From Frigidibacter albus (GTDB lineage: Bacteria > Pseudomonadota > Alphaproteobacteria > Rhodobacterales > Rhodobacteraceae), in the NCBI RefSeq assembly GCF_009908165.1, contig NZ_JAAAUC010000001.1, positions 310,001-374,000 on the forward strand: a stretch of 64,000 bases of DNA, read 5' to 3'. The translations under genes and the position numbers were made by a program. Under the pieces are notes generated by a model. The model did no database searches, was not told the origin of the DNA, and worked only from the letters and a program-made list of their open reading frames with translations. This document shows, one piece after another, positions 8,625-16,955 of the stretch. Position 1 is the first letter of the stretch, and each line of letters starts with the position of its first letter.

Positions 8625-10082
8625 TTACGGCGCAGGGACAGGCTTGCGCAGCTTGGCAAAGGGGCGCGGCAGGCCCGGATCGCCGCGCAGCTTTTCCTGA
8701 TAGGCGGCGTTGACGGCCGAGATCATCGAGCCCGGCCCCATGCAGGTCGTGTCGATGCCCCAGGCGCGGGCCTCTTCCTCGATCAGCGCGCGGCGGCGGT
8801 CCTCCCAGATCTTCTGGTTCTCCAGCAGGTTGTCCAGCGCCGTGGTCATTTCGTCGAAGACCCCGGCAGTATAGCGGTCGCGCAGGTTCCACGAGCTTTC
8901 CAGCCCGACATTGGCGGACTTTCCGCCAACCCCCGCCGCGCCGCCGACGTAGAAGTCCAGCCGCGCCACGCCATCCTCGATCCAGCGCACCAGCCGGTAT
9001 TCGCTCTGGGTCTGCCACTCGCCGTCATAGAAATCCTCGGTCGAGAGGTTCTGGTCGATCGATATGCCGTATTTGCCCTCCAGCGCCAGCGGCCCAAGCT
9101 CGACCCCGTCCAGCGAGAAGCCGACCTTCACCCTGCCGTTCCATTCCGGCTTGGTCCAGTCGCCATCCTGCAGGCCGATGCCGATGCCGAACTCGACATT
9201 CGGGCCGTCCTTCACCCCCTCCATCTTCAGCACGATCTCTTGCGGTTCGACCCGCCCCTCCTTGTCGAGCCCGAAGCCGACCTCGAAGCCGCCGCCAAGG
9301 CCATCGGGCGAGACATCGACGCGCAGATCGACCTGATCGGGTTTCAGCAGTTCGGGCCGCCGCGCCAGGAAATCCGCCGTCCAGACGCCGGCCTCACCTG
9401 CCGCCCGCAGGGCCCCGCTGATCGTTGCGTCGTCCACCTGCTCGCGCAGCAGCTCGATCGCGTCCGGCGAGAGGGTGTAGAGCACCTTGTCGGCGGGCAC
9501 GTCGCGCAGCAGCCGGTCGGGGCCGGCATCGGGCTGCGACAGGGCCTCGGCGCGGAGCCGGGCGCAGGTCTCCTTGGCGGCCGCTGCCGCAGCGGCCGCC
9601 GTGGCGGCGCCGGCCCCCTTGCCTGCCGCAGCGGCGGTTCTGGCCGAGGCGACCAGCACGGCCAGCGGATCTTCGGCCCCCGCAGCGACCGATCTGGCGC
9701 TGCATGTCTCCCAGATCGACGCATCCGAGGGCAGGGGATAGCGCATGCAGCCATAGCCCGACACGACGCAGGGATCGCCGGGCTGGTTGCACGAATAGCG
9801 CTTGTCATATTCGCCGATGGTGCCGGGGTGATAGAATTGCGAGGTCGAGGACGAGCCGTAGGCGGCCGTCCGGCAGATGCAGTTCCAGAAGTCATCCCCC
9901 GGATCGAAGCCGAGGCGGTCGTAGACGGCGCGCTGCTTGCCGTAATCCAGCCCGATGATCTGCGACAGAAGCGCCGTGTCGGCGTCACTGCGCGCCGGGT
10001 CCTGTTGCGCAGCGCCAGGGTTGGCCCACAGCAGCACGGTGCAGAGGAGGCCCGGCAAGACATGGGTGTGCTTGAGGATCAT
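8625..10082 (-). CDS. exported protein of unknown function with N-terminal cysteine cluster
   Basis: I do not recognise the family. The 485-residue product begins with a Sec-type signal peptide (residues 1-25, cleavage after GAA). A segment with six cysteines follows (68, 70, 98, 105, 112, 127), suggesting disulfides in an oxidising compartment. An alanine-rich, coil-prone stretch lies near 155-180. Residues about 260-430 alternate polar and hydrophobic residues with many glycines, compatible with extended beta structure or a small barrel. Its start overlaps the stop of the large upstream gene by ATGA, so the two are made together. It is the last gene of the three-gene operon. Confidence 0.85.
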   Translation of the reverse strand: MILKHTHVLPGLLCTVLLWANPGAAQQDPARSDADTALLSQIIGLDYGKQRAVYDRLGFDPGDDFWNCICRTAAYGSSSTSQFYHPGTIGEYDKRYSCNQPGDPCVVSGYGCMRYPLPSDASIWETCSARSVAAGAEDPLAVLVASARTAAAAGKGAGAATAAAAAAAAKETCARLRAEALSQPDAGPDRLLRDVPADKVLYTLSPDAIELLREQVDDATISGALRAAGEAGVWTADFLARRPELLKPDQVDLRVDVSPDGLGGGFEVGFGLDKEGRVEPQEIVLKMEGVKDGPNVEFGIGIGLQDGDWTKPEWNGRVKVGFSLDGVELGPLALEGKYGISIDQNLSTEDFYDGEWQTQSEYRLVRWIEDGVARLDFYVGGAAGVGGKSANVGLESSWNLRDRYTAGVFDEMTTALDNLLENQKIWEDRRRALIEEEARAWGIDTTCMGPGSMISAVNAAYQEKLRGDPGLPRPFAKLRKPVPAP

Positions 10083-13000
10083 TGATCTGTCTCCAGGTCT
10101 GTTGCGGCCTTCTCGAGGGCCGCGCCAAGGAAGGCCTCCACGTCGAACTCGGCGTCATCGACCAGGCCGAAACGGGCTGCCGCGTCCATTCCGGGCGGGG
10201 TTTCCCAGCCGGCCGTGATCGGGCCAAGCGTCAGGTTGCCGGGGCGGCCGATGGCATCGGTCACCGAAAGCACCGACAGGTGGAAGGATTTGCCAAGGTC
10301 GCTGGTGAACCCGGTGCCGCGCAGTTCCAGCGGCGGGCCCTCGGCGGCGGGCAGGACCACGCTGACCCAGCGGACCCCAAGGCGCAGGACAATCTCGCCG
10401 GTCCAGTTCTCGGTCAGCCAGCGGTCGTCGATCCAGCGGCTCCAGGTCGGCCAGTAGCCGGCGGCAAGGGTCATCTGCCAGTCGCCGGCATGAACACCGT
10501 CAGCCGCGCGCTGGAACACCACGGCGGCCTCGTTGGCCGATATCATGTCGTCATTGGGCTGGGGCGACAGGTAAAGCTGCAGCCCCTCGGTCCGGGCGGG
10601 GTCCAGCGTCAGGGCAATGCGGAACGGGGTGCGCTGCAACCTGTGGTCCAGCACCGCGACCGGCGCGGCCGAGACCAGCCCCGCCGCCGCGTCGCGCGCA
10701 GTGCCGTCGGTCGTGGCCAGCATCCATCCATCGGCGAAGCGCACGCTTGCCGGATCACCGCCGCGGAGGCCGACCGGCTTCCACGCATCGCTTGCCGTGC
10801 CGTCGAACAGCGCCCGGGCGGGCAGGGGGGCCACGCCCGGTGCCGGGTCCGGCGAAACCATGCCGCCGGGCTCGCGGCCAACCCTGATGCTGCGGATCGC
10901 CATCTGCACCGCCATGCCGGGCTGGTCTGGCTGCGTGAAGGCAAAGAGCCGCAGGCCCTGCCCCCCCGCCGCGCCGGGCCACGGGATCCCGATCTCGGGC
11001 AGGCCCTGCCCCCGGACGTCCACGCGGCCCTCGCGGATCCCCAGGGTGATCTGGTCCGGCAGGATGCCCGGGGCCTCCATCTCGACCAGATCGCGGCCGC
11101 TGTCGTGCCAGGTCGAGATCCGCCCGGTGCCGTCCGCCGCGCGGCGCCAATGCATGAACCAGGTCGGGTTGGTGGGCATGATGCCCTCGCTGGCGCGCGG
11201 GACCGACAAGGCCAGCACCATGCCGCTGGTGCGGGCGGGGTCCAGCTCCACCGTGACGGTGGCCGCGCCATCGGGGGTCAGACGATCGGGCCAGACCACC
11301 GGTTCGGGAGAGTAGATGCCAAGCTGTGCCGCGCCCTGTCCTTCGGGCAGGTCGATGGCCAGCGCGCCCTCGGCGATGCGGATCTCTTCAGCAGAGAAGT
11401 TGGTGCCACGCGGCAGCAGCCGCCGGAAGTGCGGACCGAGGCCCTTGCCGTCGAACAGCGGAGCCATCTCGGGCCCATAGGCGAAACGGTCATGGGCGGG
11501 GCCGGGCTCCCACGGATGGGTGGACACGGCGATGCGGGTGAACGCGGCGCGGGTGGCCGAGGCCCGGTCTGGCGATTCCGCCAGCGCGTAGAGGACATAG
11601 CCGGCCTGCAGGTGACCGGCGAAGACGGCATCCCCCAGCACGGCGCCGGTCGCGTCGAACAGGCGGACGTAGCCCTGGGGATACATCTCCATCGTCACTT
11701 CGCGGGCCGCCTCCACCGAGGGCAGGGCCATGTCCAGCACCTTGGCCTTGCCCAGCCAAAGCCGGACAGCGGGCGCGGCCGGATCGGCCAGATCGACGCC
11801 AAGGCGGTAATGGTTCACGTCACGGTCCACCTCTCCGGCGCGGTCCGGTGGCACCAGTGCCAGCCAGGCCTGCGCGGTGCGGGCAGGATCCAGACCCACG
11901 GTGATGCGCTGCATCGAGCCGATGCGCGGGCCGGTGACCACGGCGCCGGCGGTGCGGATGCCGGTGGTGCCCCAGCGGCTGCCTGCCGGCACCTCGATTG
12001 TCAGGCTGCCGGCCTCGCTGCGTGCGAAGCCCTCGAAACTGCCGCCATCGGCCTCCAGCGGCAGCCAGTTCGGATGCGGCAGGGCGGCCAGCAATTCGCC
12101 CTGCGGGACAGTTCGCGCAAGATCGGGCAGCGCGGCGGCTTCAGGCTCTGGCACGGGTTGCGGTGCCGTCTCTGCCGGAGCCGTTGCGCCAAGCGAGGCG
12201 GCATAGGCGCGCGGGTCGGGCAGATCGTCCTGCCGGATATCAAGGCTGTCGCCCCCGCCTTCGACGACGGCGACGGTCAGGTCCGTGGTTTCGATGGCCA
12301 CGAAGATGCCGCCCGGCACCACATCCAGAAGGTCCAGAAACAGCGGCGTGAAGTAGTCCCCCGTCGGCCCCCGCATGTCATAGGCGAAGTCCATGCCAAA
12401 GACCGGCAGGGCCCCAGCCTTGCAGGACAGCGCCCATTCGGCCGTCGCATAGCCGTGCCGCGCGAACACCGCCCCCGGCCCGCTGGCGAACCAGGTAGCA
12501 TCGGCCGGCACGCAGTCGCCGCCGAACAGCGCCTCCAGCATCGGCGTCCAGACCGCCAGGGCATCGGTGTCCGGCGACAGGGCGGCCGTGCCGAGCGGCG
12601 CGACCGGAGCCGCCCCCCGTGTCACGCTCGCCATCATCTGCGCCAGCCGGGCATCGGCGCCCGGATCATCCTCGGGGCGCAGGGTGGCGACCAGCATCCG
12701 GCCTCCGGCAGCGTCACGGCCACGGAACACGCGCGCCACTGCCCGGTCAAAGGCCGGGTCGGTGCCGGCGGGGGCGTAGATACGGGCGATGATCGTCAGG
12801 ACCGACCCGTCATGGCCCGCAAGGCTGGCGCGGTCGTCGGCCTCGATCGAGCGCGGCACCACCCATTGCGAGAAGAAATGATCCTCGGTCCTCTGCGCAG
12901 CCGCGTCATCGGGGCTTAGCGCAACGATCATCAGGGCGCGCGCGTCCGGTGAGACCAATGTCAGCAGCCGCGCGCCAGGCTGGTCGGCTGTGTAGAGCGC

Positions 13001-13606
13001 CCATCCGGCGGGGCGCAGCAGGCCGATGCCGCTCGCCGCATCGAAGATCGCCTCTTCGGCGTCGGGCGGGGCGGGCGCTGCCGTTGGCGCTGTGCCCGGA
13101 ACCTGCGGCAGGATCAACGGGGTCTCCGGAGCGCCGGAGCCGTCAAAGCTGATGCTGCCCAGGATCGCCCACAGCGCCGCCTGCAGGTCGCCGGCCGCAA
13201 TGCCCTCGCCCGACAGATCGAACAGCAGCCGGTAGCCGTCTTCGGGCCGTGGTTCGTCCAGCACGACCATCATGCTGCGGGTAGCGCCCTGCAGGCTGTG
13301 GACGAACGTGGCCGGTTGCCCCGCAACGACTACGGGGCCGCTTTGCACTTCTTCCGGCCAGCCCAAGAGCGGCTCATCCGCGATCCACCAGAACGCCGCC
13401 AGCGTCAGCCTTGCGTCTGGCGAGGCCAGGATCACCCTGCGCTCGCGGATCTCCGAGGTCACCTGCCAGTCGGCGGGCGCGGCAAAGGTCACCTCGCCAA
13501 GATCATGGGTCTCTAGGCCCTGCGCCGGTGCCGGTCCGGCAAGGCCAAGGGCCAGGAGGATGACGGCGATCCGGCGAAGCAGGGAGGGCGGAATGTGGAG
13601 GGTCAC
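10079..13606 (-). CDS. large exported multidomain protein with three internal repeats (unknown function)
   Basis: 1175 residues with a signal peptide (1-28, cleavage after APA). Residues about 30-155 and 185-335 look like two copies of a compact domain that starts with a hydrophobic strand and a P-x-x-W or PAGW motif, weakly like the DcrB/PsbP fold. A cysteine-containing segment and a PEPEAA linker near 470-480 follow. The C-terminal 650 residues contain three diverged repeats of about 214 residues, each with the motif LDPART (Leu at 572, 788 and 1001). Two start LFDGK or LFDGT, as in concanavalin-like DUF1080 domains. The gene overlaps both neighbours by four bases. A carbohydrate- or surface-binding role is inference. 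Confidence 0.87.
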   Translation of the reverse strand: MTLHIPPSLLRRIAVILLALGLAGPAPAQGLETHDLGEVTFAAPADWQVTSEIRERRVILASPDARLTLAAFWWIADEPLLGWPEEVQSGPVVVAGQPATFVHSLQGATRSMMVVLDEPRPEDGYRLLFDLSGEGIAAGDLQAALWAILGSISFDGSGAPETPLILPQVPGTAPTAAPAPPDAEEAIFDAASGIGLLRPAGWALYTADQPGARLLTLVSPDARALMIVALSPDDAAAQRTEDHFFSQWVVPRSIEADDRASLAGHDGSVLTIIARIYAPAGTDPAFDRAVARVFRGRDAAGGRMLVATLRPEDDPGADARLAQMMASVTRGAAPVAPLGTAALSPDTDALAVWTPMLEALFGGDCVPADATWFASGPGAVFARHGYATAEWALSCKAGALPVFGMDFAYDMRGPTGDYFTPLFLDLLDVVPGGIFVAIETTDLTVAVVEGGGDSLDIRQDDLPDPRAYAASLGATAPAETAPQPVPEPEAAALPDLARTVPQGELLAALPHPNWLPLEADGGSFEGFARSEAGSLTIEVPAGSRWGTTGIRTAGAVVTGPRIGSMQRITVGLDPARTAQAWLALVPPDRAGEVDRDVNHYRLGVDLADPAAPAVRLWLGKAKVLDMALPSVEAAREVTMEMYPQGYVRLFDATGAVLGDAVFAGHLQAGYVLYALAESPDRASATRAAFTRIAVSTHPWEPGPAHDRFAYGPEMAPLFDGKGLGPHFRRLLPRGTNFSAEEIRIAEGALAIDLPEGQGAAQLGIYSPEPVVWPDRLTPDGAATVTVELDPARTSGMVLALSVPRASEGIMPTNPTWFMHWRRAADGTGRISTWHDSGRDLVEMEAPGILPDQITLGIREGRVDVRGQGLPEIGIPWPGAAGGQGLRLFAFTQPDQPGMAVQMAIRSIRVGREPGGMVSPDPAPGVAPLPARALFDGTASDAWKPVGLRGGDPASVRFADGWMLATTDGTARDAAAGLVSAAPVAVLDHRLQRTPFRIALTLDPARTEGLQLYLSPQPNDDMISANEAAVVFQRAADGVHAGDWQMTLAAGYWPTWSRWIDDRWLTENWTGEIVLRLGVRWVSVVLPAAEGPPLELRGTGFTSDLGKSFHLSVLSVTDAIGRPGNLTLGPITAGWETPPGMDAAARFGLVDDAEFDVEAFLGAALEKAATDLETDQ

Positions 13607-14301
13607 TTGGAGGCTCCTTCATGAATCGTGCCGTTGCGGGCGGGGGAAAGCCCCTGCGCCGCAAGAACCCGCAAGAGCGCGGCGTGGCCCTGTTCGAACC
13701 CTTCGCGCGGGATGACAAACCGGCGCCCGTCCTGCGTGGTCAGTTCCGTGCCGGTGCTGTCGCGGGCCAGCAGGATGGCGCCGGAGGCGGTAGGGTTACC
13801 CGCCGCCAGCAGCGGCGCAAGCCGACGCAGCCAGACCGGCAACCCCCGGCGGTGCGGCTTGGCGCTGGCGATGTCGCCCCACCCAAGCCGGGCGCAATGG
13901 CGCCAGGTGTCGATCTGGGGCCCCTGTTCCTCCAGCCGAAGGCCGAAGGCCGAGGACACTGCCGCCAGCATGGGCAGGACTGCCAAAAGCCCCGCCATCG
14001 GCCATAGCAGCCAGGCCGAGGGGTGAAGATCGCCGCCGCCGATCAGGAAAGGCAGCCCGAAGAAAAAGCCGATCAGCGCGAACCCCAGCAGGTCAGGAAG
14101 GATAACGGCCTGGACCCGTGACATCCGCAGCGTCCCTGGAGGCCGCGAGGGCCCCGGCCAGAGGTAGGCGGCACCCGCAAGCGCCGCGGCGATCAGCCGG
14201 GGGGCGGGGTCGCCTGCACATGCAATCGCCGCCGACAAACACGCCAGCACCGCAATGCGCCGCGCAAACTCGATCCTGCCCATTGGAGAAAGGAAAGCCA
14301 T
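13603..14301 (-). CDS. membrane protein with C-terminal PH-like domain (unknown function)
   Basis: 232 residues. The start was chosen at the ATG at 14301 because AAGGAGGT lies four bases upstream; a longer open frame to 14367 has no comparable signal. There are four hydrophobic segments at about 15-30, 37-50, 68-88 and 95-118. The soluble tail has a W-x-D-I-A motif and a later TTQDGRRFVIPREGF stretch, reminiscent of bacterial PH domains (membrane protein plus bPH arrangement). It is the first gene of an overlapping three-gene operon whose other products are exported, so it may anchor or assemble them. No function is assigned. Confidence 0.85.
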   Translation of the reverse strand: MAFLSPMGRIEFARRIAVLACLSAAIACAGDPAPRLIAAALAGAAYLWPGPSRPPGTLRMSRVQAVILPDLLGFALIGFFFGLPFLIGGGDLHPSAWLLWPMAGLLAVLPMLAAVSSAFGLRLEEQGPQIDTWRHCARLGWGDIASAKPHRRGLPVWLRRLAPLLAAGNPTASGAILLARDSTGTELTTQDGRRFVIPREGFEQGHAALLRVLAAQGLSPARNGTIHEGASK

Positions 14302-14576
14302 GGTGACCTCCTTAAGATCACCGCAATCAGGGCGCAGACGCGCAACTTCCGCGATGACCTGGATCAAGGTGACAAAGCTGCAGCGATCTGTGTGACCGCG
14401 GCGGCCACGCGCCTGGCGTCAGCGCCCGGCGAGGCCGGGCGCAGCCGCCGTGCAGAAAAAAGATTTTTCCACGGGAATAATCTGTGTTGCAAAGCCTCGG
14501 CCTTTCGGATGAACTCTCGCCCGAATGTCATCCCCGAACGTCACCCCCCCGAACGTCACCTCAGTCCAGGATCGCA
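14302..14576. promoter_or_regulatory. structured divergent intergenic region
   Basis: 275 bases between two divergent genes contain three distinct elements. The first is a perfect 9-bp GC stem with a 3-base loop (14422-14430 against 14434-14442). The second is an A/T palindrome, GAAAAA-AGA-TTTTTC (14455-14469), that stands out in GC-rich DNA. The third is a set of three direct repeats just ahead of the XRE gene. Promoters for both sides must lie here, but I cannot place the -35/-10 boxes with confidence. Confidence 0.5.
14520..14559 (+). repeat. three direct repeats CCCGAAYGTCAY upstream of the XRE-cupin gene
   Basis: Copies begin at 14520 (CCCGAATGTCAT), 14533 (CCCGAACGTCAC) and 14548 (CCCGAACGTCAC), with periods of 13 and 15 bases. 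They end 17 bases before the ATG of the regulator. Closely spaced direct repeats just in front of a regulator gene suggest an operator, probably autoregulatory, but position over the leader also allows an RNA-level role. Confidence 0.55.
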
Positions 14577-15245
14577 ATGAGCAAGAAGACCGGCGGCGTC
14601 AGCTTCACCCTCGGCCCGCGCATCCGCAAGCGCCGCCAGATGATGTCGATGACGCTTCAGGCCCTCAGCAATGCGTGCGGCGTGTCGGTCGGCTATCTCA
14701 GCCAGGTCGAGCGGGACAATGCGGTCCCGACCCTTGGCACGCTGGCCGAGATCGCCGCGGCGCTGAACGTCAGCATCGACCATTTCATCGCGACGCCGCG
14801 CCAGTCCGACGCCGTGACCCGCGCCAGCCAGCGGCCCCGCTTCTCGGTTGCCGGGAACTCGGTGATCTATGAAAAGCTGGGCGCCGACTTTCCGGGGCAT
14901 GAACTGACCTCGTTCGTTCTGAACGTGCCGCCGCAGTACAGCACCGAGACCGTGCAGCATTCCGGCGAAGAGATCATCTTCGTGCTGGAAGGCGAGATCC
15001 TGCAGATCGTCGACGGCCAGAGCTTCTTGCTGCACACCGGCGACAGCATGCATTACCTCGGCCTTCAGCCCCATTCCTACTCCAACCCCGGCGACACGCC
15101 GGCGCGGTTGCTGTGGATGGGCAAGATGCTGCACCCCGTGACCCATTCTGCTCACCCCCTGCAGGCCTTCCCGGACGCGCAGGGCGAAGCTGACGCGAAG
15201 TCCACGGTTGCGCCCCTGGGCGTCGCCAGCATACCTGCCGGATAA
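14577..15245 (+). CDS. XRE-family transcriptional regulator with cupin domain
   Basis: 222 residues from the ATG at 14577; an open extension to 14484 is low-complexity and encodes the repeats, so it is unlikely to be coding. The N-terminal helix-turn-helix (about residues 18-70) contains LSNACGVSVGYLSQVERD. The C-terminal cupin (about 130-200) contains HSGEEIIFVLEGE and LHTGDSMHYLGLQPHSYSN and would bind the effector. This architecture typically controls an adjacent amine, amino-acid or peptide uptake operon. Here that is the ABC importer and peptidase immediately downstream, transcribed in the same direction. Confidence 0.92.
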   Translation: MSKKTGGVSFTLGPRIRKRRQMMSMTLQALSNACGVSVGYLSQVERDNAVPTLGTLAEIAAALNVSIDHFIATPRQSDAVTRASQRPRFSVAGNSVIYEKLGADFPGHELTSFVLNVPPQYSTETVQHSGEEIIFVLEGEILQIVDGQSFLLHTGDSMHYLGLQPHSYSNPGDTPARLLWMGKMLHPVTHSAHPLQAFPDAQGEADAKSTVAPLGVASIPAG

Positions 15246-15285
15246 ACCGGCAGCCCGTTTCAAGACCACCAAAGGGAGAATGCCC

Positions 15286-16881
15286 ATGAAAACGTTATTC
15301 GTACTGGCCTCGGCGGCGCTTGCCATGACGGCCGTCACGGCCCAGGCAAAGACCTTCGTCTATTGCTCGGAAGCCTCGCCCGAGGGCTTCGATCCGGCGC
15401 CCTATACCGCGGGCGGCACCTTCGACGCCTCGGCCCACCCGATCTTCAACCGCCTGACCGAGTTCAAGAAGGGCACGACCGAAGTCGAGCCGGGCCTCGC
15501 GGAAAGCTGGGAAGTGTCGGAAGACGGCACCGAATACACCTTCAAGCTGCGCCAGGGCGTGAAGTGGCATTCGAACGAGACCTTCACCCCGACGCGTGAT
15601 TTCAACGCCGATGACGTGATCTTCTCGTATGACCGTCAGGGCAACGCGGAAAACCCGTGGCACCAGTATATCCCCGGCATCACCTACGAATACTACACCT
15701 CGATGGCGATGCCCGACCTGATCAAGTCGGTCGAGAAGATCGACGACTACACCGTCAAGTTCACGCTGAACCAGCCCGAAGCGCCGTTCCTGGCCAACAT
15801 CGCCATGCCCTTCGCCTCGATCGTGTCGAAGGAATATGCCGATGCGCTGGACGCTGCGGGCACCCGCGAAGACCTGAACAACCTGCCGATCGGCACCGGG
15901 CCTTTCAAGTTCGTGGCCTACCAGAAGGACGCGGTGATCCGCTACACCAAGAACACCGAATACTGGGGCACCCCGGCGATCATCGATGATCTGATCTTTG
16001 CCATCACCCCCGATGCCGCCGTGCGCCTGCAAAAGCTGAAGGCCGGCGAATGCCACCTGATGCCTTATCCGGCCCCGGCCGATATCGAGGCGATCCGCAC
16101 CGACCCGAACCTGACGCTGGAAGAGCAGGCGGGCCTGAACGTCGGCTACCTCGCCTACAACACCACCCAGGCGCCCTTCGACAATCCGGTCGTCCGCAAG
16201 GCGCTGAACATGGCGATCGACAAGAACGCCATCGTGGATGCCGTGTTCCAGGGCGCGGCGCTGCCGGCCAAGAACCCGATCCCGCCGACCATGTGGTCCT
16301 ATAACGACGCCGTGGAAGACGATGCCTATGATCCCGAAGCGGCAAAGGCGATGCTGGAAGAAGCTGGCGTCACCGATCTGTCGATGAAGATCTGGGCGAT
16401 GCCGGTGCAGCGCCCCTACATGCCGAACGCCCGCCGCACGGCGGAGCTGATGCAAGAAGACCTGGCGCAGGTCGGCGTCGAGGTGGAAATCATCTCCTAC
16501 GAATGGGGCGAGTATCTGGCCAAGTCGATGGAAGCGGGCCGTGACGGTGCCGTTATGCTGGGCTGGACCGGCGACAACGGCGATCCGGACAACTTCCTGT
16601 CGGTGCTGCTGTCCTGCGATAGCGCCGGCGAGGGCGGTGCGAACCGCGCCTTCTGGTGCAACGAGGAGTTCTCGGCGCTGCTGAAGGACGCCAAGGTCAC
16701 CGCCGACCCGGCAGAGCGCACCGCGCTGTACGAGCAGGCGCAGGTGATCTTCAAGGAGCAGGCGCCCTGGTTCACCATCGCGCACTCGACCCAGTATGTG
16801 CCGATGTCGAACAAGGTGTCGGGCTTCAAGATGAGCCCGCTGGGTGACTTCACGTTTGAAACCGTGGACATCGCCGAGTAA
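15286..16881 (+). CDS. ABC transporter periplasmic peptide-binding protein (DppA-like, SBP family 5)
   Basis: Captures the ligand in the periplasm and delivers it to the permease pair encoded next. 531 residues with signal peptide 1-21 (cleavage after AQA), starting at the ATG at 15286, which has GGGAG seven bases upstream. The mature N terminus (FVYCSEASPEGFDPAPYTAGG), WEVSEDGTEYTFKLRQGVKWHS and the C-terminal GWTGDNGDPDNFLS strongly resemble dipeptide-binding DppA proteins. A stable hairpin separates it from the permease genes, consistent with higher expression of the binding protein. Confidence 0.94.
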   Translation: MKTLFVLASAALAMTAVTAQAKTFVYCSEASPEGFDPAPYTAGGTFDASAHPIFNRLTEFKKGTTEVEPGLAESWEVSEDGTEYTFKLRQGVKWHSNETFTPTRDFNADDVIFSYDRQGNAENPWHQYIPGITYEYYTSMAMPDLIKSVEKIDDYTVKFTLNQPEAPFLANIAMPFASIVSKEYADALDAAGTREDLNNLPIGTGPFKFVAYQKDAVIRYTKNTEYWGTPAIIDDLIFAITPDAAVRLQKLKAGECHLMPYPAPADIEAIRTDPNLTLEEQAGLNVGYLAYNTTQAPFDNPVVRKALNMAIDKNAIVDAVFQGAALPAKNPIPPTMWSYNDAVEDDAYDPEAAKAMLEEAGVTDLSMKIWAMPVQRPYMPNARRTAELMQEDLAQVGVEVEIISYEWGEYLAKSMEAGRDGAVMLGWTGDNGDPDNFLSVLLSCDSAGEGGANRAFWCNEEFSALLKDAKVTADPAERTALYEQAQVIFKEQAPWFTIAHSTQYVPMSNKVSGFKMSPLGDFTFETVDIAE

Positions 16882-16903
16882 GAGGCCGCAACCAACTGAA
16901 CTG

Positions 16904-16933
16904 ACGCGCGGGGGATTCAGGTCTCCCGCGCGT
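16904..16933 (+). terminator. intercistronic hairpin after the binding-protein gene
   Basis: The arm ACGCGCGGG at 16904-16912 pairs perfectly with CCCGCGCGT at 16925-16933. Three further pairs (one G-U) close a six-base loop, giving a 12-pair stem starting 22 bases after the stop codon. Only a weak TTTG follows, so this is better read as an mRNA-stabilising or partial-termination element than as a full terminator. Confidence 0.6.
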
Positions 16934-16955
16934 TTGCTACAAGGGGCAAGGGCGC

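Noticed and set aside
10082-12919. 945-codon open frame on the + strand opposite the large exported protein gene
   Set aside because: It lies wholly antisense to the 1175-residue protein, has low-complexity Arg/Gly/His-rich sequence, no Shine-Dalgarno and no recognisable domain. Such long antisense frames are expected in GC-rich codon usage.
14484-14576. Upstream start at 14484 for the XRE-cupin regulator
   Set aside because: The added 31 residues are Pro/Ser-rich, encode the direct repeats and are not part of the family; the ATG at 14577 starts just before the conserved helix-turn-helix.
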